A stretch of DNA of 64,000 nucleotides, taken from NCBI GenBank assembly GCA_003194525.1, contig NBIV01000061.1:124001-188000 (forward strand), written 5' to 3'. Shown in pieces: positions 48,743-60,288 of the stretch. Below the pieces are notes generated by a model that searched no databases, had not been told where the DNA came from, and saw only the letters and a list, made by a program, of their open reading frames with translations. The position numbers and the translations under genes are program-made. Source of the stretch: Gracilariopsis chorda. Its lineage: Eukaryota > Rhodophyta > Florideophyceae > Gracilariales > Gracilariaceae. Positions within the stretch are counted from its first letter, which is position 1, and every line of letters starts with the position of its first letter.

Positions 48743-49432
48743 TGTTTTGCTTCGCTCTCGCTCACCACAAAGAGACAAGCGTGAAAGACGCGTTCAACCA
48801 AAAAGAGATGTAACGTGACGGCGGTACTCAACGTACAGCGCGTATCAAAAAGCACCCAATCTCACACAAGACTCTCTCTAGTAGTAAGGCGCGAGGACGG
48901 TGCCTAGCATGCCATCAAGCTTAGCTATGGTGTAAACAGACAAGAGAGGCGGAGATGATGTTGGCAAGAAGAAGGGGGGGACAGGACGATGGCCGGTCGT
49001 GTGAGCCAGATCGGGCGCAGGGGCGCGGCGCGGCCGTGGAAAAGTGCAGAACAGAACCACTGTCAGAGAAAATGCGCACGGCGGTGGAACGTGGAAGCGC
49101 TCGTGTGGCACTGTGTTGCGTGTGTGTGCAACGCGACACCAACGGAACAATGCAATCTTTCACGCCGCATGACGACTCGTATGTGTAATGCACTGAATGC
49201 GCCATCCACATGAATATTATTAGCTTTCCGTAAGCTACCCGCGCGCCTTTTCGCCCCTGCCCACCCGGGTAGCGCTCACTTCCCTTGGTAGCCTTACCCG
49301 TAGTAGCCCGTTGCGCATCCCGTCCTGTCGCGCCTCCCTCCCCGTCGTCATCACACCACCCGTTCGCTTCCATCCCAAAGAACACTCCATTACCGTCGGC
49401 AGCACCCAGCAACAGTTCTCCCTCCCGCACCA
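48743..49432. other. divergent promoter region, CCHC gene and ELP3
   Basis: About 690 bp separating the two start codons. Open frames on both strands (for example 48921-49433) lack domains. It presumably serves both genes. Confidence 0.45.
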
Positions 49433-51163
49433 ATGGCGGAGGACAACTGCACCTGCTCGCCGCAGAACGGCCAGTGCAGCCACACCGGGCGCAGCAAGAC
49501 CCCTCGCAAGAAGCTTCCCGATCAAAATGTCGCCAAGAAAGCGGCCATAGCCGACATCGTCGCCGAACTCATCCGACACATCGATCTCAACCAAACTCCC
49601 TCCGTCACAGCGCTCAAGACCGCCGCAGCAAAGCGCCACAGGCTCTCCGAGTATCCAAAACAAGTTGACATCCTCGCTGCCGTGCCCCCCTCACACAGAG
49701 CCCGACTGGCACCCTTTCTCAAGGCCAAGCCGGTTCGAACCGCAAGCGGCATCGCCGTCGTCGCCGTCATGTCCAAGCCCCATCGATGCCCTCACATCGC
49801 AACCACGGGAAACATCTGCGTCTACTGCCCGGGCGGTCCAGACAGCGACTTTGAATACTCTACTCAGAGCTACACCGGCTACGAGCCCACCTCGATGCGT
49901 GCCATTCGCGCCCGATACGACCCTTACGTTCAAGTCCGTTCTCGCGTCGATCAGTTGCACAACCTGGGGCACGATGTTGACAAGGTTGAATTCATTCTCA
50001 TGGGCGGCACATTCATGTCCCTCGACAACACCTACCGCGACTACTTCATTCGCAACTTGCACGACGCACTCAGTGGGCACACTTCCAAAGATGTGCTCGA
50101 AGCCGTGCGTTATGCCGAACATTCCTATGCCAAGTGCGTCGCCCTCACCATCGAAAGTCGCCCCGACCATTCCTCCCCACATCACTTGTCAGCCATGCTG
50201 GAGTATGGTTGCACCCGCCTCGAAATCGGAGTCCAGAGCGTCTACGAGGATGTTGCGCGTGATACAAACAGGGGTCATTCCGTCCAAGCTGTGTGCGACT
50301 GCTTCCGCCTTGCAAAAGATGCCGGTTTCAAAGTCGTCGCTCACATGATGCCCGATTTGCCCAACATGGGCAAGGAACGTGACATGGAGTCATTCAAGGA
50401 ACTCTTTGAGAACCCGGCCTTCCGACCGGATGGACTCAAGATTTATCCGACCCTTGTTATCCGAGGCACCGGTCTGTATGAATTGTGGAAGAATGGACTT
50501 TACAAGAACTATGCGCCGTCGGAACTCATTGATTTGGTCGCTCGTATACTAGCGCTTGTCCCGCCGTGGGTTCGAGTTTACCGCATACAGCGTGATATCC
50601 CTATGCCTCTCGTTTCCTCTGGTGTTGAGCATGGCAACTTACGCGAACTGGTGCTGGCTAGAATGGCAGATCTTGGTCTCCCCTGTCGAGACGTCAGAAC
50701 TCGAGAGGTTGGGATTCAAACCATACATTTTAACATCAACCCGGAGCAAGTTGAACTCATTCGTCGCGACTATGTTGCAAATGAGGGCTGGGAAACCTTC
50801 CTATCGTACGAGGACGCAGCGCAGGACATTCTGGTTGCGCTCTTGAGATTGCGACAAGCCGGACCCGGTGCAAAAGCGGTCAGACCCGAGATGGCCAAAG
50901 AACCGTGTAGCATTGTCCGAGAGTTACATGTTTATGGATCTGTCGTGCCGGTGCATGAGCGAGATCCAGCAAAGTTTCAACATAAAGGGTTTGGCACTCT
51001 GTTAATGGAGGAAGCGGAGCGAATTGCGCTTGAGGAACATGGGTCCACTAAGATGATCGTCATTTCCGGTGTTGGCACTCGTCATTATTACCGCAAGCTC
51101 GGGTACTACCTCGAAGGTCCCTACATGGTAAAGACACTTCGTGAAGATCTTGTCAACCAATAG
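49433..51163 (+). CDS. ELP3: Elongator catalytic subunit ELP3
   Basis: 576 aa from ATG 49433, full length for the family and intron-free. The N-terminal radical-SAM domain has [20 protein letters not shown] with the cluster Cys119, Cys129 and Cys132, followed by [39 protein letters not shown] and [12 protein letters not shown]. The C-terminal GNAT domain has [28 protein letters not shown] (acetyl-CoA loop) and [16 protein letters not shown]3 carries out the acetyl-CoA-dependent cm5U34 modification of tRNA in the Elongator complex. The stop codon is 12 bp from that of the opposing two-TM gene. Confidence 0.97.
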   Translation: MAEDNCTCSPQNGQCSHTGRSKTPRKKLPDQNVAKKAAIADIVAELIRHIDLNQTPSVTALKTAAAKRHRLSEYPKQVDILAAVPPSHRARLAPFLKAKPVRTASGIAVVAVMSKPHRCPHIATTGNICVYCPGGPDSDFEYSTQSYTGYEPTSMRAIRARYDPYVQVRSRVDQLHNLGHDVDKVEFILMGGTFMSLDNTYRDYFIRNLHDALSGHTSKDVLEAVRYAEHSYAKCVALTIESRPDHSSPHHLSAMLEYGCTRLEIGVQSVYEDVARDTNRGHSVQAVCDCFRLAKDAGFKVVAHMMPDLPNMGKERDMESFKELFENPAFRPDGLKIYPTLVIRGTGLYELWKNGLYKNYAPSELIDLVARILALVPPWVRVYRIQRDIPMPLVSSGVEHGNLRELVLARMADLGLPCRDVRTREVGIQTIHFNINPEQVELIRRDYVANEGWETFLSYEDAAQDILVALLRLRQAGPGAKAVRPEMAKEPCSIVRELHVYGSVVPVHERDPAKFQHKGFGTLLMEEAERIALEEHGSTKMIVISGVGTRHYYRKLGYYLEGPYMVKTLREDLVNQ

Positions 51164-51175
51164 CCCAGCCACATT

Positions 51176-52240
51176 TCATGTTCTGCAAGACTGACTGCTC
51201 ACCGACTCCATGTCATCTTGACTCCCCAACCAACACTTATCACATCTTTTGCTCGACCCACCCCAAATACCATCAGTAATTCTAGCAAAGGTAGACCAGC
51301 AGACAACGCGAAACGGCAGAAAGTCTGGAACCGTTCTCTTGGCGATCCATTGGAAATCCGCTACCTTAGATTCGGGCACGACACAAACAGCATCGAACAT
51401 CGCAGTCACTACTTCCAGTCTGGTGTATGCTTCCTTGATCCTATCCTCACAGGTTCTATCACGTGGACACTCCGAGTCATGCACCAAACATCTGGCCATG
51501 GCAGAATTTGACGCCAGACACGCAGAGAGAGGGGGCATGATGAGCACGCGGTAGAACAAACCAGGCACTACTGCGAGAATTTGGTTGTAGTGTGACGCTG
51601 TCGCTGTCACTGCGAACACAACTCCTCTTTTCTTTTCGGACCAAGGTGTATCAAAGGCCCTCTTCGCATCTTCATCTGCTTGATGTGTTTCATAGTTGAA
51701 GACTAGGGAACGGGCTTCGACAATCGGCCACCGCCTGCCAATTGTAGCTGATACGTTCTCGATATCCATCGCAGGTGGTAAGAAGAGAACAAGGCGAACT
51801 GGATTGGGTTGCCAACCTAAGGAAAGGGCATAAGTAATTGATGCAATCGCAATAATTATGGCTAGAACCAAGAACAGTATGAATCCGACGGGTGTCGAAG
51901 ATACATTCTCTCTGACAAGTAGCACTCCCGAATCGTTCCTGAATCTACAGGGGAAGCTTTCGTCGCACTCAGCGATAGTGGAGCACGGCGCATTCCCACG
52001 CCCATCAAGCTGAATTTCAGCGAAGGGGAACGCAGATGAAGTCACGTTAATCAATCGACATTCCCCGAAACAGGATAACGTGGCGGAGGTTGCTGTACAG
52101 TTTGTAAGATCATAGTTACGGCGAATATCAAGTGCAGGTCGTAAGAAAACCAAAGTAGATATCAAGAGCACAGCAATCGTGGAAAGTATGGACGAAAAGA
52201 GAATTAGCTTTGGTGGTACGAAGTACGTCACCGTTTCCAT
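51176..52240 (-). CDS. unknown two-TM protein with Cys-rich loop
   Basis: 354 aa from ATG 52240 (upstream frame only via TTG). Two strong TM helices, about residues 9-31 (LILFSSILSTIAVLLISTLV) and 118-142 (GFILFLVLAIIIAIASITYA), enclose a loop of about 85 residues with six or more Cys (CTATSATLSCFGECRL, CSTIAECDESFPC), suggesting a disulfide-bonded lumenal or extracellular domain. The larger C-terminal part is soluble with more Cys (CLVHDSECPRDRTCED). No family recognised. It is convergent with ELP3. Confidence 0.7.
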   Translation of the reverse strand: METVTYFVPPKLILFSSILSTIAVLLISTLVFLRPALDIRRNYDLTNCTATSATLSCFGECRLINVTSSAFPFAEIQLDGRGNAPCSTIAECDESFPCRFRNDSGVLLVRENVSSTPVGFILFLVLAIIIAIASITYALSLGWQPNPVRLVLFLPPAMDIENVSATIGRRWPIVEARSLVFNYETHQADEDAKRAFDTPWSEKKRGVVFAVTATASHYNQILAVVPGLFYRVLIMPPLSACLASNSAMARCLVHDSECPRDRTCEDRIKEAYTRLEVVTAMFDAVCVVPESKVADFQWIAKRTVPDFLPFRVVCWSTFARITDGIWGGSSKRCDKCWLGSQDDMESVSSQSCRT

Positions 52241-52270
52241 GGATTTCCAATTTCCTTCGCCCAAATGAAT

Positions 52271-52310
52271 CTCCGAAAGATCTTGATCGGCTCCGAAAGA
52301 TCTTGATCGG
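52271..52310. repeat. 20-bp tandem duplication
   Basis: CTCCGAAAGATCTTGATCGG occurs twice head to tail, just upstream of the two-TM gene start, a probable recent duplication in its leader or promoter. Confidence 0.9.
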
Positions 52311-53416
52311 CACCGGAAATATGTTCAGGTGACTCTTATACATCTAACGCAACTTTTCAAGGGGAGATAAAGCTAAGAGCTCATCACAAACGCGGCTAAC
52401 TGGCAACTGTAACCTTGGTAGCTTTGTTGGCTGCGATTGTGCAATGGAGAAAATGCTTTCAGGAGGTAGACTGCTACTGAAAATTGCTGACGCCAAACTG
52501 CAGAAAGCTGTTGCTACCGTTTACATTGGGTACCAACGGTACTGTATTGAGTACTCATATGGGTGTCAATATAGTGGAACTTTGTGGAAGTGGAAAGGAG
52601 AAACTGTATTGTAGGAGTTACTCCAAACGTTGTCAGTATTCAACAGAAAATGAAGCGATATCCCTCGCTGGACAGAGCCCAGTAGGATAAAGGGGCATTT
52701 CACCTCGAATACGGAGTCTGAAGACGAGAAATGATTCCAGGTCCGATGGATCCTTGGAAATTAGCGCCAAATTTGGGGGGTTAGAAGGGTGCAGCGGCAA
52801 AGTTCCAATGGCTTAAGGGTTAAAGCATCGTTATAACCTTTTAGCCCTTCAGCAATCCCATCGAGGTACGCAATAATGTACCGCTTTGCCGTTGCTATGT
52901 CCTGACTTTCCCGAAGACCACCAGAGATGAATCAGTATGAGACCAAACGAATCTTAGATATAGATTGCTGCGGAACCAGACTATATCTACACAATGATTA
53001 GCTCTGTGCGTTAAAACGCGTCTTTGGAGTTTTAGGGACGAAGCATTGTGAGACACCAAACCAACCTTCCCAGAATGCTTGTACCAATACGTGAACGTTC
53101 GATAAGTGCCTCCTAGTTCGTGCGCATGGCAGTTCAACCACCGTCGAGACGTTCTTCGCCGAGACCGGCTTTACACTAGGGGGTTGAATGAAGGCTCTGA
53201 GACATTCTGCCCAGATTCGTTGTATGCTACTAACAACCGTGTCTGGTTAAACGAACATAGCAATACGACTGTCAAACAAAACGACCCGCGAGCCTATCGC
53301 CACTGGTGAACGAAGAAAGATGTAGATACCTTTCTCTTGCAATTCGTAGAAACGACAGCCATTAGCGAGATGGGCTCGAAGGAGAGAAAAGAAAAGAAAG
53401 ATCGGGCTCATGTACG
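52311..53416. other. intergenic, no supported gene
   Basis: Short frames only. Near 52799-52853 GGTTAAAGC and TTATAACCTTTTAGCCC give weak inverted symmetry. No RNA gene recognised. Confidence 0.35.
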
Positions 53417-53893
53417 TTACGGAGTATTCTCGAATTGCAAACTAGCTTCTAGGCCCTCAGATGTGCGGTCTGGTTCTTGACGGATGTTTTCGTCAACCAG
53501 CAAGTTCTTTCCTCCTTCGTTTGGTAAATTAACCGGTTCCATATCGGAATCATCAAGCTGTAGTTTCACCTCTTCATCTTTGACGTTGACTGCAAGCAAT
53601 TTTGTTTCAAGCTCAAGCCATGGATCCTCAACGAAAGTGAGCTTAAAATACTTACAGCCTTTCTCCACAGGTGTAAATGGCACGCCAGATCCTCGATAAT
53701 TGCCTCGTTCTGACGTGAAGTGCGGTCGTGACCGACCTCGACCTCTATGAATGCGACCATGTCTTGTTGACCTACCCCTATGTGGTCCACGTCCGCTACC
53801 AAGTGCGCCACCACGACCGCGACTTCGGGAATCACCAGAACTGATCCTGCGCATTTGACGAGCCACGGGAATGACAAAAGCTTGCAGACGCAT
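53417..53893 (-). CDS. RG-rich protein with TTDN1/MPLKIP-like motif
   Basis: 158 aa from ATG 53893; a later ATG (about 53854) would give 145 aa. The N-terminal half is rich in Arg, Gly and Ser (RGRGGALGSGRGPHRGRS), typical of RNA-binding disordered regions. A short conserved motif follows: KYFKLTFVEDPWLELE. This matches the core of TTDN1/MPLKIP proteins (YFKPSMLEDPW with a following Leu), which bind the intron-lariat debranching enzyme DBR1 in animals. The tail is acidic. The motif is the only link, so the family call is tentative. Confidence 0.5.
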   Translation of the reverse strand: MRLQAFVIPVARQMRRISSGDSRSRGRGGALGSGRGPHRGRSTRHGRIHRGRGRSRPHFTSERGNYRGSGVPFTPVEKGCKYFKLTFVEDPWLELETKLLAVNVKDEEVKLQLDDSDMEPVNLPNEGGKNLLVDENIRQEPDRTSEGLEASLQFENTP

Positions 53894-54781
53894 ATAGCAC
53901 GGGAACTGTCTAAGGATATGCAAACTGTTCTGTGTTGGAACTAGATGGCTCTACGTACGTAACCGGGCCGGCAGCGTAGGGTTTCAGGCCTTCCAGCTAT
54001 CAAAATATTCTTGTTCGCTTCGTTTATGCGCTAAGCTCCCACTCGAAACTGAGGGGCATTCCATGAGTTGACGAAACTCTGAACTTAAAATCACAGCCAA
54101 ATTTAACTGTCAGCTTCTTGAACAGTAATGCTCCTGGTCAACGACGCCTGTATATCAACCTGATGAGGTTGCAGAGGGCATGCAACTCTGTTGAGTTCAC
54201 GTCGTCACCACTTGCGGCAACTACGAACCTCACACTCCCTCGGCCTTATCCACATTTTCCTTATCATACGGCTGCTTCCTTCCCCTACAGCAAATGCCGC
54301 GACCTACAAGACTCTATCTGGATGCACTACAGTCCCACCAAAAACTCTATGACACCATCTACGGCCACTCTAGACGATGAAAACATGAAGATAGCAAATA
54401 TTTTGTATTCTTGTATCTCTTACACTTATGGGACGCAAAGCATTCCAAACATTCATTTGTCATCCACCATTTACCCCGATTCAACACATTGGAAACACTT
54501 CCAACTTTTCTTTTAAGTGAATTTACGGCATCTCCAAGTTCCAGTTTAGGTTACTTTCGTCGACTTTGCGCCAGCATTTTCAAAGAAAGAAACGCAAAAA
54601 TTGTCATGTTTCTGCCACAGTAAGCATCGTAGTTATGCTTTTCGTCACTCTACGAATGATGGCCGGAAAAAGCTATTTGGACCTTGGATGACCGTACGAC
54701 ATAGAACCTACAACTCTGTATTCTTTATTTGAAGAAACATTGTTCGCTCTCAAGAACTTCTACCTCCAATACGCTTCCCAC
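53894..54781. other. spacer, possibly decayed transposase 5' part
   Basis: Frames at 54118-54516 and 54411-54623 are on the same strand as, and just upstream of, the Harbinger transposase remnant and could be its eroded N-terminal region. No domain is visible. Confidence 0.3.
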
Positions 54782-55265
54782 AATCTGAACTAGAATGCAA
54801 ATTGAATGCTAACTTATTCTGCACACAGCGAAATAGTTTTCTTCGTGGAGTCATTGCAGCGTTCGATGGAATCGCCATCGAAGTTCAAAAACCTCGTCTC
54901 CGTGACGCTTCTGATCCACGCAAGTTCTACAATCGAAAGGGGTTTTTCGCGTTATGTGTACAGGCCAGCGTACAGGGAGACTATCGGTTTTGCTTCGTTG
55001 CAGACATGTCTTCCGCAACACTCATGATGTGCCAGCTTTTTCTGCAACGAAATGTTAACAAATGCTGAAAGGTTTTACTCTACCCGACTAGGCTGCAGTC
55101 GTCGCTGATGATGCATATAGCAACGAGGGTAGAGTCATTTCACGATACGCTGGAAAGCGGTTGACGCAGAACTAAGACACTTTTAACGTGTACCATTCCT
55201 CCTGTCGCACCATAGTGGAACAGGCTTTCGTTCTGCTTGTCAGCAGATTTTGTGTCTTTTGGTTT
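54782..55265 (+). mobile_element. PIF/Harbinger transposase remnant
   Basis: Pieces of a DDE_4-type nuclease in order but in several registers. GVIAAFDGIAIEVQKP holds the first catalytic Asp, KFYNRKGFFALCVQASV is the hallmark YNRKG segment, RFCFVAD follows. About 30 residues on, VADDAYSNEGRVISRYAGK is the third-acid region, then TIVEQAFVLLVSRF matches the VE-x-AF-x-L-x-x-RF end of the domain. Stops lie between them (for example after NVNKC). Inactive. Terminal repeats were not found. Confidence 0.7.
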
Positions 55266-55503
55266 GCAATAATTTGTCCCCTGAGAAAGGTTCCTCTGAT
55301 CATCTTAGTGGCATGCTAGCTGCATAATTTCATTATTGATAATTCAGATGAAACTCTGTTCGAATACATCCCAAGCCACGAATAAAACCATGTACACGGG
55401 TCCCCGGCTTTCCATCTCAAGACCCGCTTCACATGTAGCATGAAAGTTTGAGGTCCCGAAATTGGTCTCGTCAGTCTTCAACGCTTCGTGATAATGGCAC
55501 TGA

Positions 55504-56025
55504 ACAACTGCACAGAATGGGGCTCTTACGACGAAAAACCGGCGGGAGAGCAGCGTGCAGGGAGACATAGTGCGCTTCCATTTGAACGACAGAAGCGTGA
55601 TGCTGCTCAAACCAAGCACGTTTATGAACGCCTCCGGTCGCGCAGTACGTGCCGCTCTAAAGTACATAGACGCTTCTGTCGCAGCTCTGCTGGTTGTGAC
55701 AGACGATATATCGCTTGATCTCGGACACATTAGATTACGAGCGAAAGGAAACGCCGGTGGGCACAATGGGATGAAGAGTATACAAAAATGTGTTGGCGGT
55801 ATGAACTACGCTAGGCTACAACTTGGCGTTGGTTCTCCGAGTCGTGGAGCGGAAGATTGGGCGGAATTCGTTCTTGGATCCTTTTCGCGATGAGAGAAGC
55901 AGTTTTTGGACAAAATGGAATGGGATGCGAATGAAGCCAGTGACTACTGGGTAGACGAAGCAAGCATCGAAAAAGTTCAGACTCAGATTGCGTTGGCCAA
56001 GCAAAGGAGACGAAATCATTGTTGA
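55504..56025 (+). pseudogene. peptidyl-tRNA hydrolase (Pth) pseudogene, 5'-truncated
   Basis: Bacterial-type Pth, normally organellar in eukaryotes. Present: VMLLKPSTFMNASGRAV (substrate Asn), VVTDDISLDLG (Asp), KGNAGGHNGMKSI (His and Asn), NYARLQLGVGSP and DWAEFVLGSF. Missing: the N-terminal GNPG and TRHNVGF segment with the catalytic His, for which I see no exon nearby. A TGA at 55891-55893 interrupts the frame; the conserved C-terminal part then continues in the same frame to 56025. Truncation plus stop means it cannot make an active enzyme unless an unseen intron explains both. Confidence 0.75.
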
Positions 56026-56552
<527 letters not shown>

Positions 56553-58750
56553 GTGCAGGACGATAGTATTGACGTCACCTCACTAGATGCGCATTCCGTT
56601 TCCGATCAGAAGATTTGGGAAGATTCCCATATCAGAAAGGGAAAGTTGCATACACAGCAGACCGCGCATTCCTCCAAGTATCCCATATTGTTCGATGCGC
56701 TTGATTTCGACTTACCAGCAAAGCTGCAGGGCTTGCCTCATCTCCCGCAGCGATCATTTGCCCAGCAGCGATTTGCAAAACGAAAAGAGGAGAGAGAACA
56801 CATTCAAGAGGAACGACGCTCCTTGTCTATGTACGCCCACAGAGACGCTCTCATCAAAGCAATTAAGCAATATCAAGTAGTCATAGTTCAAAGCGAGACG
56901 GGAAGCGAAAAAACAGCCCAGATCCCGCAGTATTTGATTGACGAATGTTTCGGCTCAGTTGTTTGCACAAAGCCTCGTCGTGTCGCCGCTATGTCTGTTG
57001 CCACTAGTGTAGCGTATGAAACGGGCGTCAAACTTGGCCACGAAGTGGCTATTCAATACGCTTTGAAGATTGTACCTCAGAGCAGACTGTCATTAAGTAT
57101 GTCACTGATGGTCTGTTACTGCGTGAATTCTTGTCTGAGCCAGATCTTAAAGCCTATGATTTTATTCTACTTTACGAGGCCCATGAGCGCTCTACGAGTG
57201 CTGACATCTTTATGTGACTCATTAAGGATATCGCCCGCTTTCGAGGCGATGATGTGCGCGGTATAATTTCTTCGGCAACTATGCATACCGAGAAATTCTC
57301 TTCGTGCTTTGATGATGCTCCGATATATTCAGTTCCCGGTCGTCGCTATGAGGTTGACATATATTAAACAAAGACCCCGGAGTGGGACTATGTTGACGCC
57401 AGCTGTGTTAGCGTTTTGCAAATCCATGCGTCGCAATCCGTGGGTGATATTCTTGTTTTCCTCACTGGACAAGAAGAATTTGAAGCTGCTGAAGAGATTC
57501 TACAAGAACGCACCAGCAGGTTGGGATCCAAACTGGGAGAGCTCATAATTGCTCCAATATATGCTACACTACCTTCTGAAATGCAAGCCAATATCTTTGA
57601 GCCAACACCAGAAGGCGCACGCAGAGTCGTGCTTGCAACCAATATCGCTGAGACGTCCGTTACCATTCCAGGCATTTTGTACGTCATTGATCCTGGTTTT
57701 CGAAAGCAAAGATCGTATAACGCGAAGACAGGTATGGAAAGTCTGCTCGTCGTTCCAGTTTCAAGAGCTGGTGCGAAGCAACGTGCAGGACACGCAGGAC
57801 GAATACAACCTGGTAAATTCTTTCGAGTGTATACCAAATGGTCGTATATGAATGAAATGGAAGAGGGCACTGTACCAGAGTTGTTGAGAACAAACCTGAG
57901 TAAGGTCGTGCTCCTTCTACTGTCGTTAGGAATCGACAACTTCATCGATTTGGACTTTATCTATGCACCTCCACCGGAGGCTCTCTTGCATTCACTGTAG
58001 CATCTGTACGAACTTGGTGCTCTGAACGACAAGGGAAAGCTGACAAAAAGAGGGCGCAAAATGGGGGAGCTACCCCTTGAACCAATGATGGCCAAGGCGC
58101 TACTTGCAAGTGAGCCGTACAAGTATTCAGAAGAAGTCAACGTCATCTGTTCCATTCTCAGCGTCAATAACGCTGTATTCCACCGTCCAAAGCAAAAGAA
58201 GATGATGGCAGACGCGGCGCGTGCCGAGTTTGCAAGGGGAGGCGGAGGGATCACATCACTTTGTTACGATGTTATGCACAATGGCGCGATGCTGGGTTCT
58301 CTAAGCAGTGGTGCTATGAGCATTTTGTGCAAACCAGAACAATGAAGCGAGCACGATTTGTGTACAAGCAAGTAGACACTTTGTTAGAGTGGGTAGAAAT
58401 CGCCCGCCACTCTGTCAGAACTGGTGACAAAGTGCCCATCTTGAAAGCGCTAACGGCCGGTTTTTTACAACGCATGTCGCTTGCAGAAGAATAGTCACTA
58501 CAGAACGCTAAAGAAGCCGCATACGGTTCGAATACATTCCTCAAGCTGCTTCGAAAATGCGGAGATCAGGCCCCGAAGGTTGATCTATCACGAGCTCGTG
58601 TTCACGACCAAGGAGTTCATAACACAAGTGATTGACATCGAAGTCAATTGGTTGCATGAGGCAGCGCCACACTTTCACAAAGCGGAAGATGTATTAGAAT
58701 AGTCAAAACGCAAGATGCCAAATGTACTGGGCAAAGCTGTTGGAAAAGTA
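56553..58750 (+). pseudogene. DHX16/PRP2 DEAH-box splicing helicase pseudogene
   Basis: Conserved over the last two thirds of DHX16/PRP2, the helicase that remodels the activated spliceosome, but riddled with damage. Visible motifs: SETGSEKTAQIPQYL (Walker A, GSGK changed to GSEK), [20 protein letters not shown] (DEAH changed to YEAH), [50 protein letters not shown] (GRAGR altered). Frame changes near 57060 and 58258. In-frame stops at 57215 (TGA), 57365 (TAA) and 57998 (TAG). The C-terminal OB-fold region persists in pieces (LIYHELVFTTKEF, VNWLHEAAPHFHKA) to a terminal KMPN-like end near 58750. The lack of gaps suggests a processed or intronless source. Confidence 0.88.
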
Positions 58751-58797
58751 AGATAAGCTTAAGCTTGAATAAAATCCAAACACAATTAAAAACCTGT

Positions 58798-60288
58798 TCA
58801 TGGAACACCGTTTGATGACGCCATTGGTTGCGCATTCTGGACCGAAACCGTCAACAGACTTTGCATGCAAGCCAGGCGATTTTCGTGTTCATCAACTTGT
58901 TTCTTCAGCATGGTGTTTTCATTGATCAACACGTTGAGGTTGCTTTCATATTCAGCGCCATTAACTTTTCTTCTTACACGAGACAGCTTGGCACCTTCCG
59001 TGTTCTGCTGTTTCCGCCAGAGAACGCGTTCTTCATCTGTCAATTCAGGATTCTTGCATTTTCTTCCTCTTTTCTTCTTCAGCAGTGCCTTTGGTACAGC
59101 TTGTTTGGCCCACGGAGCAAGGGGAACCTGCACTCCCGAAAAGCCGAACATACCATATCCCATGGACGGCGCAGTGAGATGCGGTGCCGCGGTGATTCTA
59201 GCCACTTATCTTTGTGCCGAATGTTGTGCTGCGGACGAAGCTGCCAACGAAGAAGGGTCGGCGTTTCCTACTGATAGCGGGGCAGTGATTGTGGTCGCTG
59301 GCGAGTGAACTGATGGGGAAGTAGACATGGCCGACGAAGCGAATATGCTTGCACGAAGGGCATGTGCAGGCTGCGTGGTCGAAGGCACGACGAAGGCTGA
59401 GTGGCAGTAGTAGGAGGAAATTGTTGATTTAAACAAATAGAAGTTGAAGTTGACAGTTAAGGTGGCTGCGAACGTGGCGGAAACTGCAGCACGTTTTGCG
59501 CTTGTGCAACGGAAGATGCAGACGCCATCATCTTCGTGCTACCCGGATCACCATTAGCACCGGACAGATGGGTAGGGGGAGTTGAGTGAGAGGATGAGTG
59601 AGAAGGTAGAGCGGGTTGAGGGGTGTTTTGCTGTAACATCGCGTCTATTGGCGGTACAGAATGCGGATGATCGTCATCTGAAGAATCACGCGACGAGTTC
59701 CTCGTGGTGCTGTGTGGAACCGTTCAAGCCGTCTGATATATGCTCCTGTTCGGGTAGGGAATGTTCCAAACTAAGGAGATAGTCATCCGGTTCGAGTCCA
59801 ATTTTGGAGGAGGATAGCACGCCACTCTCACGAACTGCGTCTACTTCCCAGGTAGTCTTGACGTCGTCTAACCATGTGATCTTTCCGGAATGGGGGAGAA
59901 TGATGTTGTCATTTGAAGCGGATTCCTTGTGAAGGGGACGAGGCAAGGGCCCATTTGTGCTCTGTTTAATGGGATGATCGTCATTATCATCGAGAGCATG
60001 CTCGTCGCGCGGGAGCGAACTTTCTCAAATGGCGCGATGGGCGTCGCGAATGCTGTAAATAGATGGTTGTGGTGGCAGTGGCACGTCTTCAAGCAAGTCA
60101 TCCTCCGGTGCAAAAAGGCGGGGCAGCCTGGTAGTAAGCGAGCGTGCAAGCTGTTCCGGGGTGACGGAATCGTGCGTGGAATCATCCGAATGGTGCGGTG
60201 GCGGTTCGTCGGAAGCAGCGGCAGCACACAGAGCGGATATAGACTTAATTCCACTTTAAACGCGTTCCAAGACGGCGCAAGCGGAGTC
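58798..60288 (-). pseudogene. bZIP transcription-factor pseudogene
   Basis: The C-terminal block (58798-59205) has an intact basic region of N-x3-A-x2-SR form (NTEGAKLSRVRRK) after RGRKCKNPELTDEERVLW, then a zipper (NLNVLINENTMLKKQV). The frame continues upstream without change beyond an in-frame TAA at 59206-59208 into a Ser/Ala/Thr-rich segment. Further up come a second register (DDDHPHSVPPIDAM), a frameshift near 59705, an acidic activation-like segment (GKITWLDDVKTTWEVD, EPDDYLLSLEH) and a TGA at 60024-60026 preceded by VTPEQLARSLTTRLPRLF. Short introns covering the stops cannot be fully excluded, but no donor/acceptor pairs fit well. Confidence 0.6.

Noticed and set aside
48921-49433. 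170-aa minus-strand frame between CCHC gene and ELP3
   Set aside because: No motif, ends inside the ELP3 leader; treated as promoter region.
59785-59795. GGTTCGAGTCC, a perfect-looking pol III B-box
   Set aside because: Lies inside the bZIP remnant coding sequence with no A-box or cloverleaf around it.
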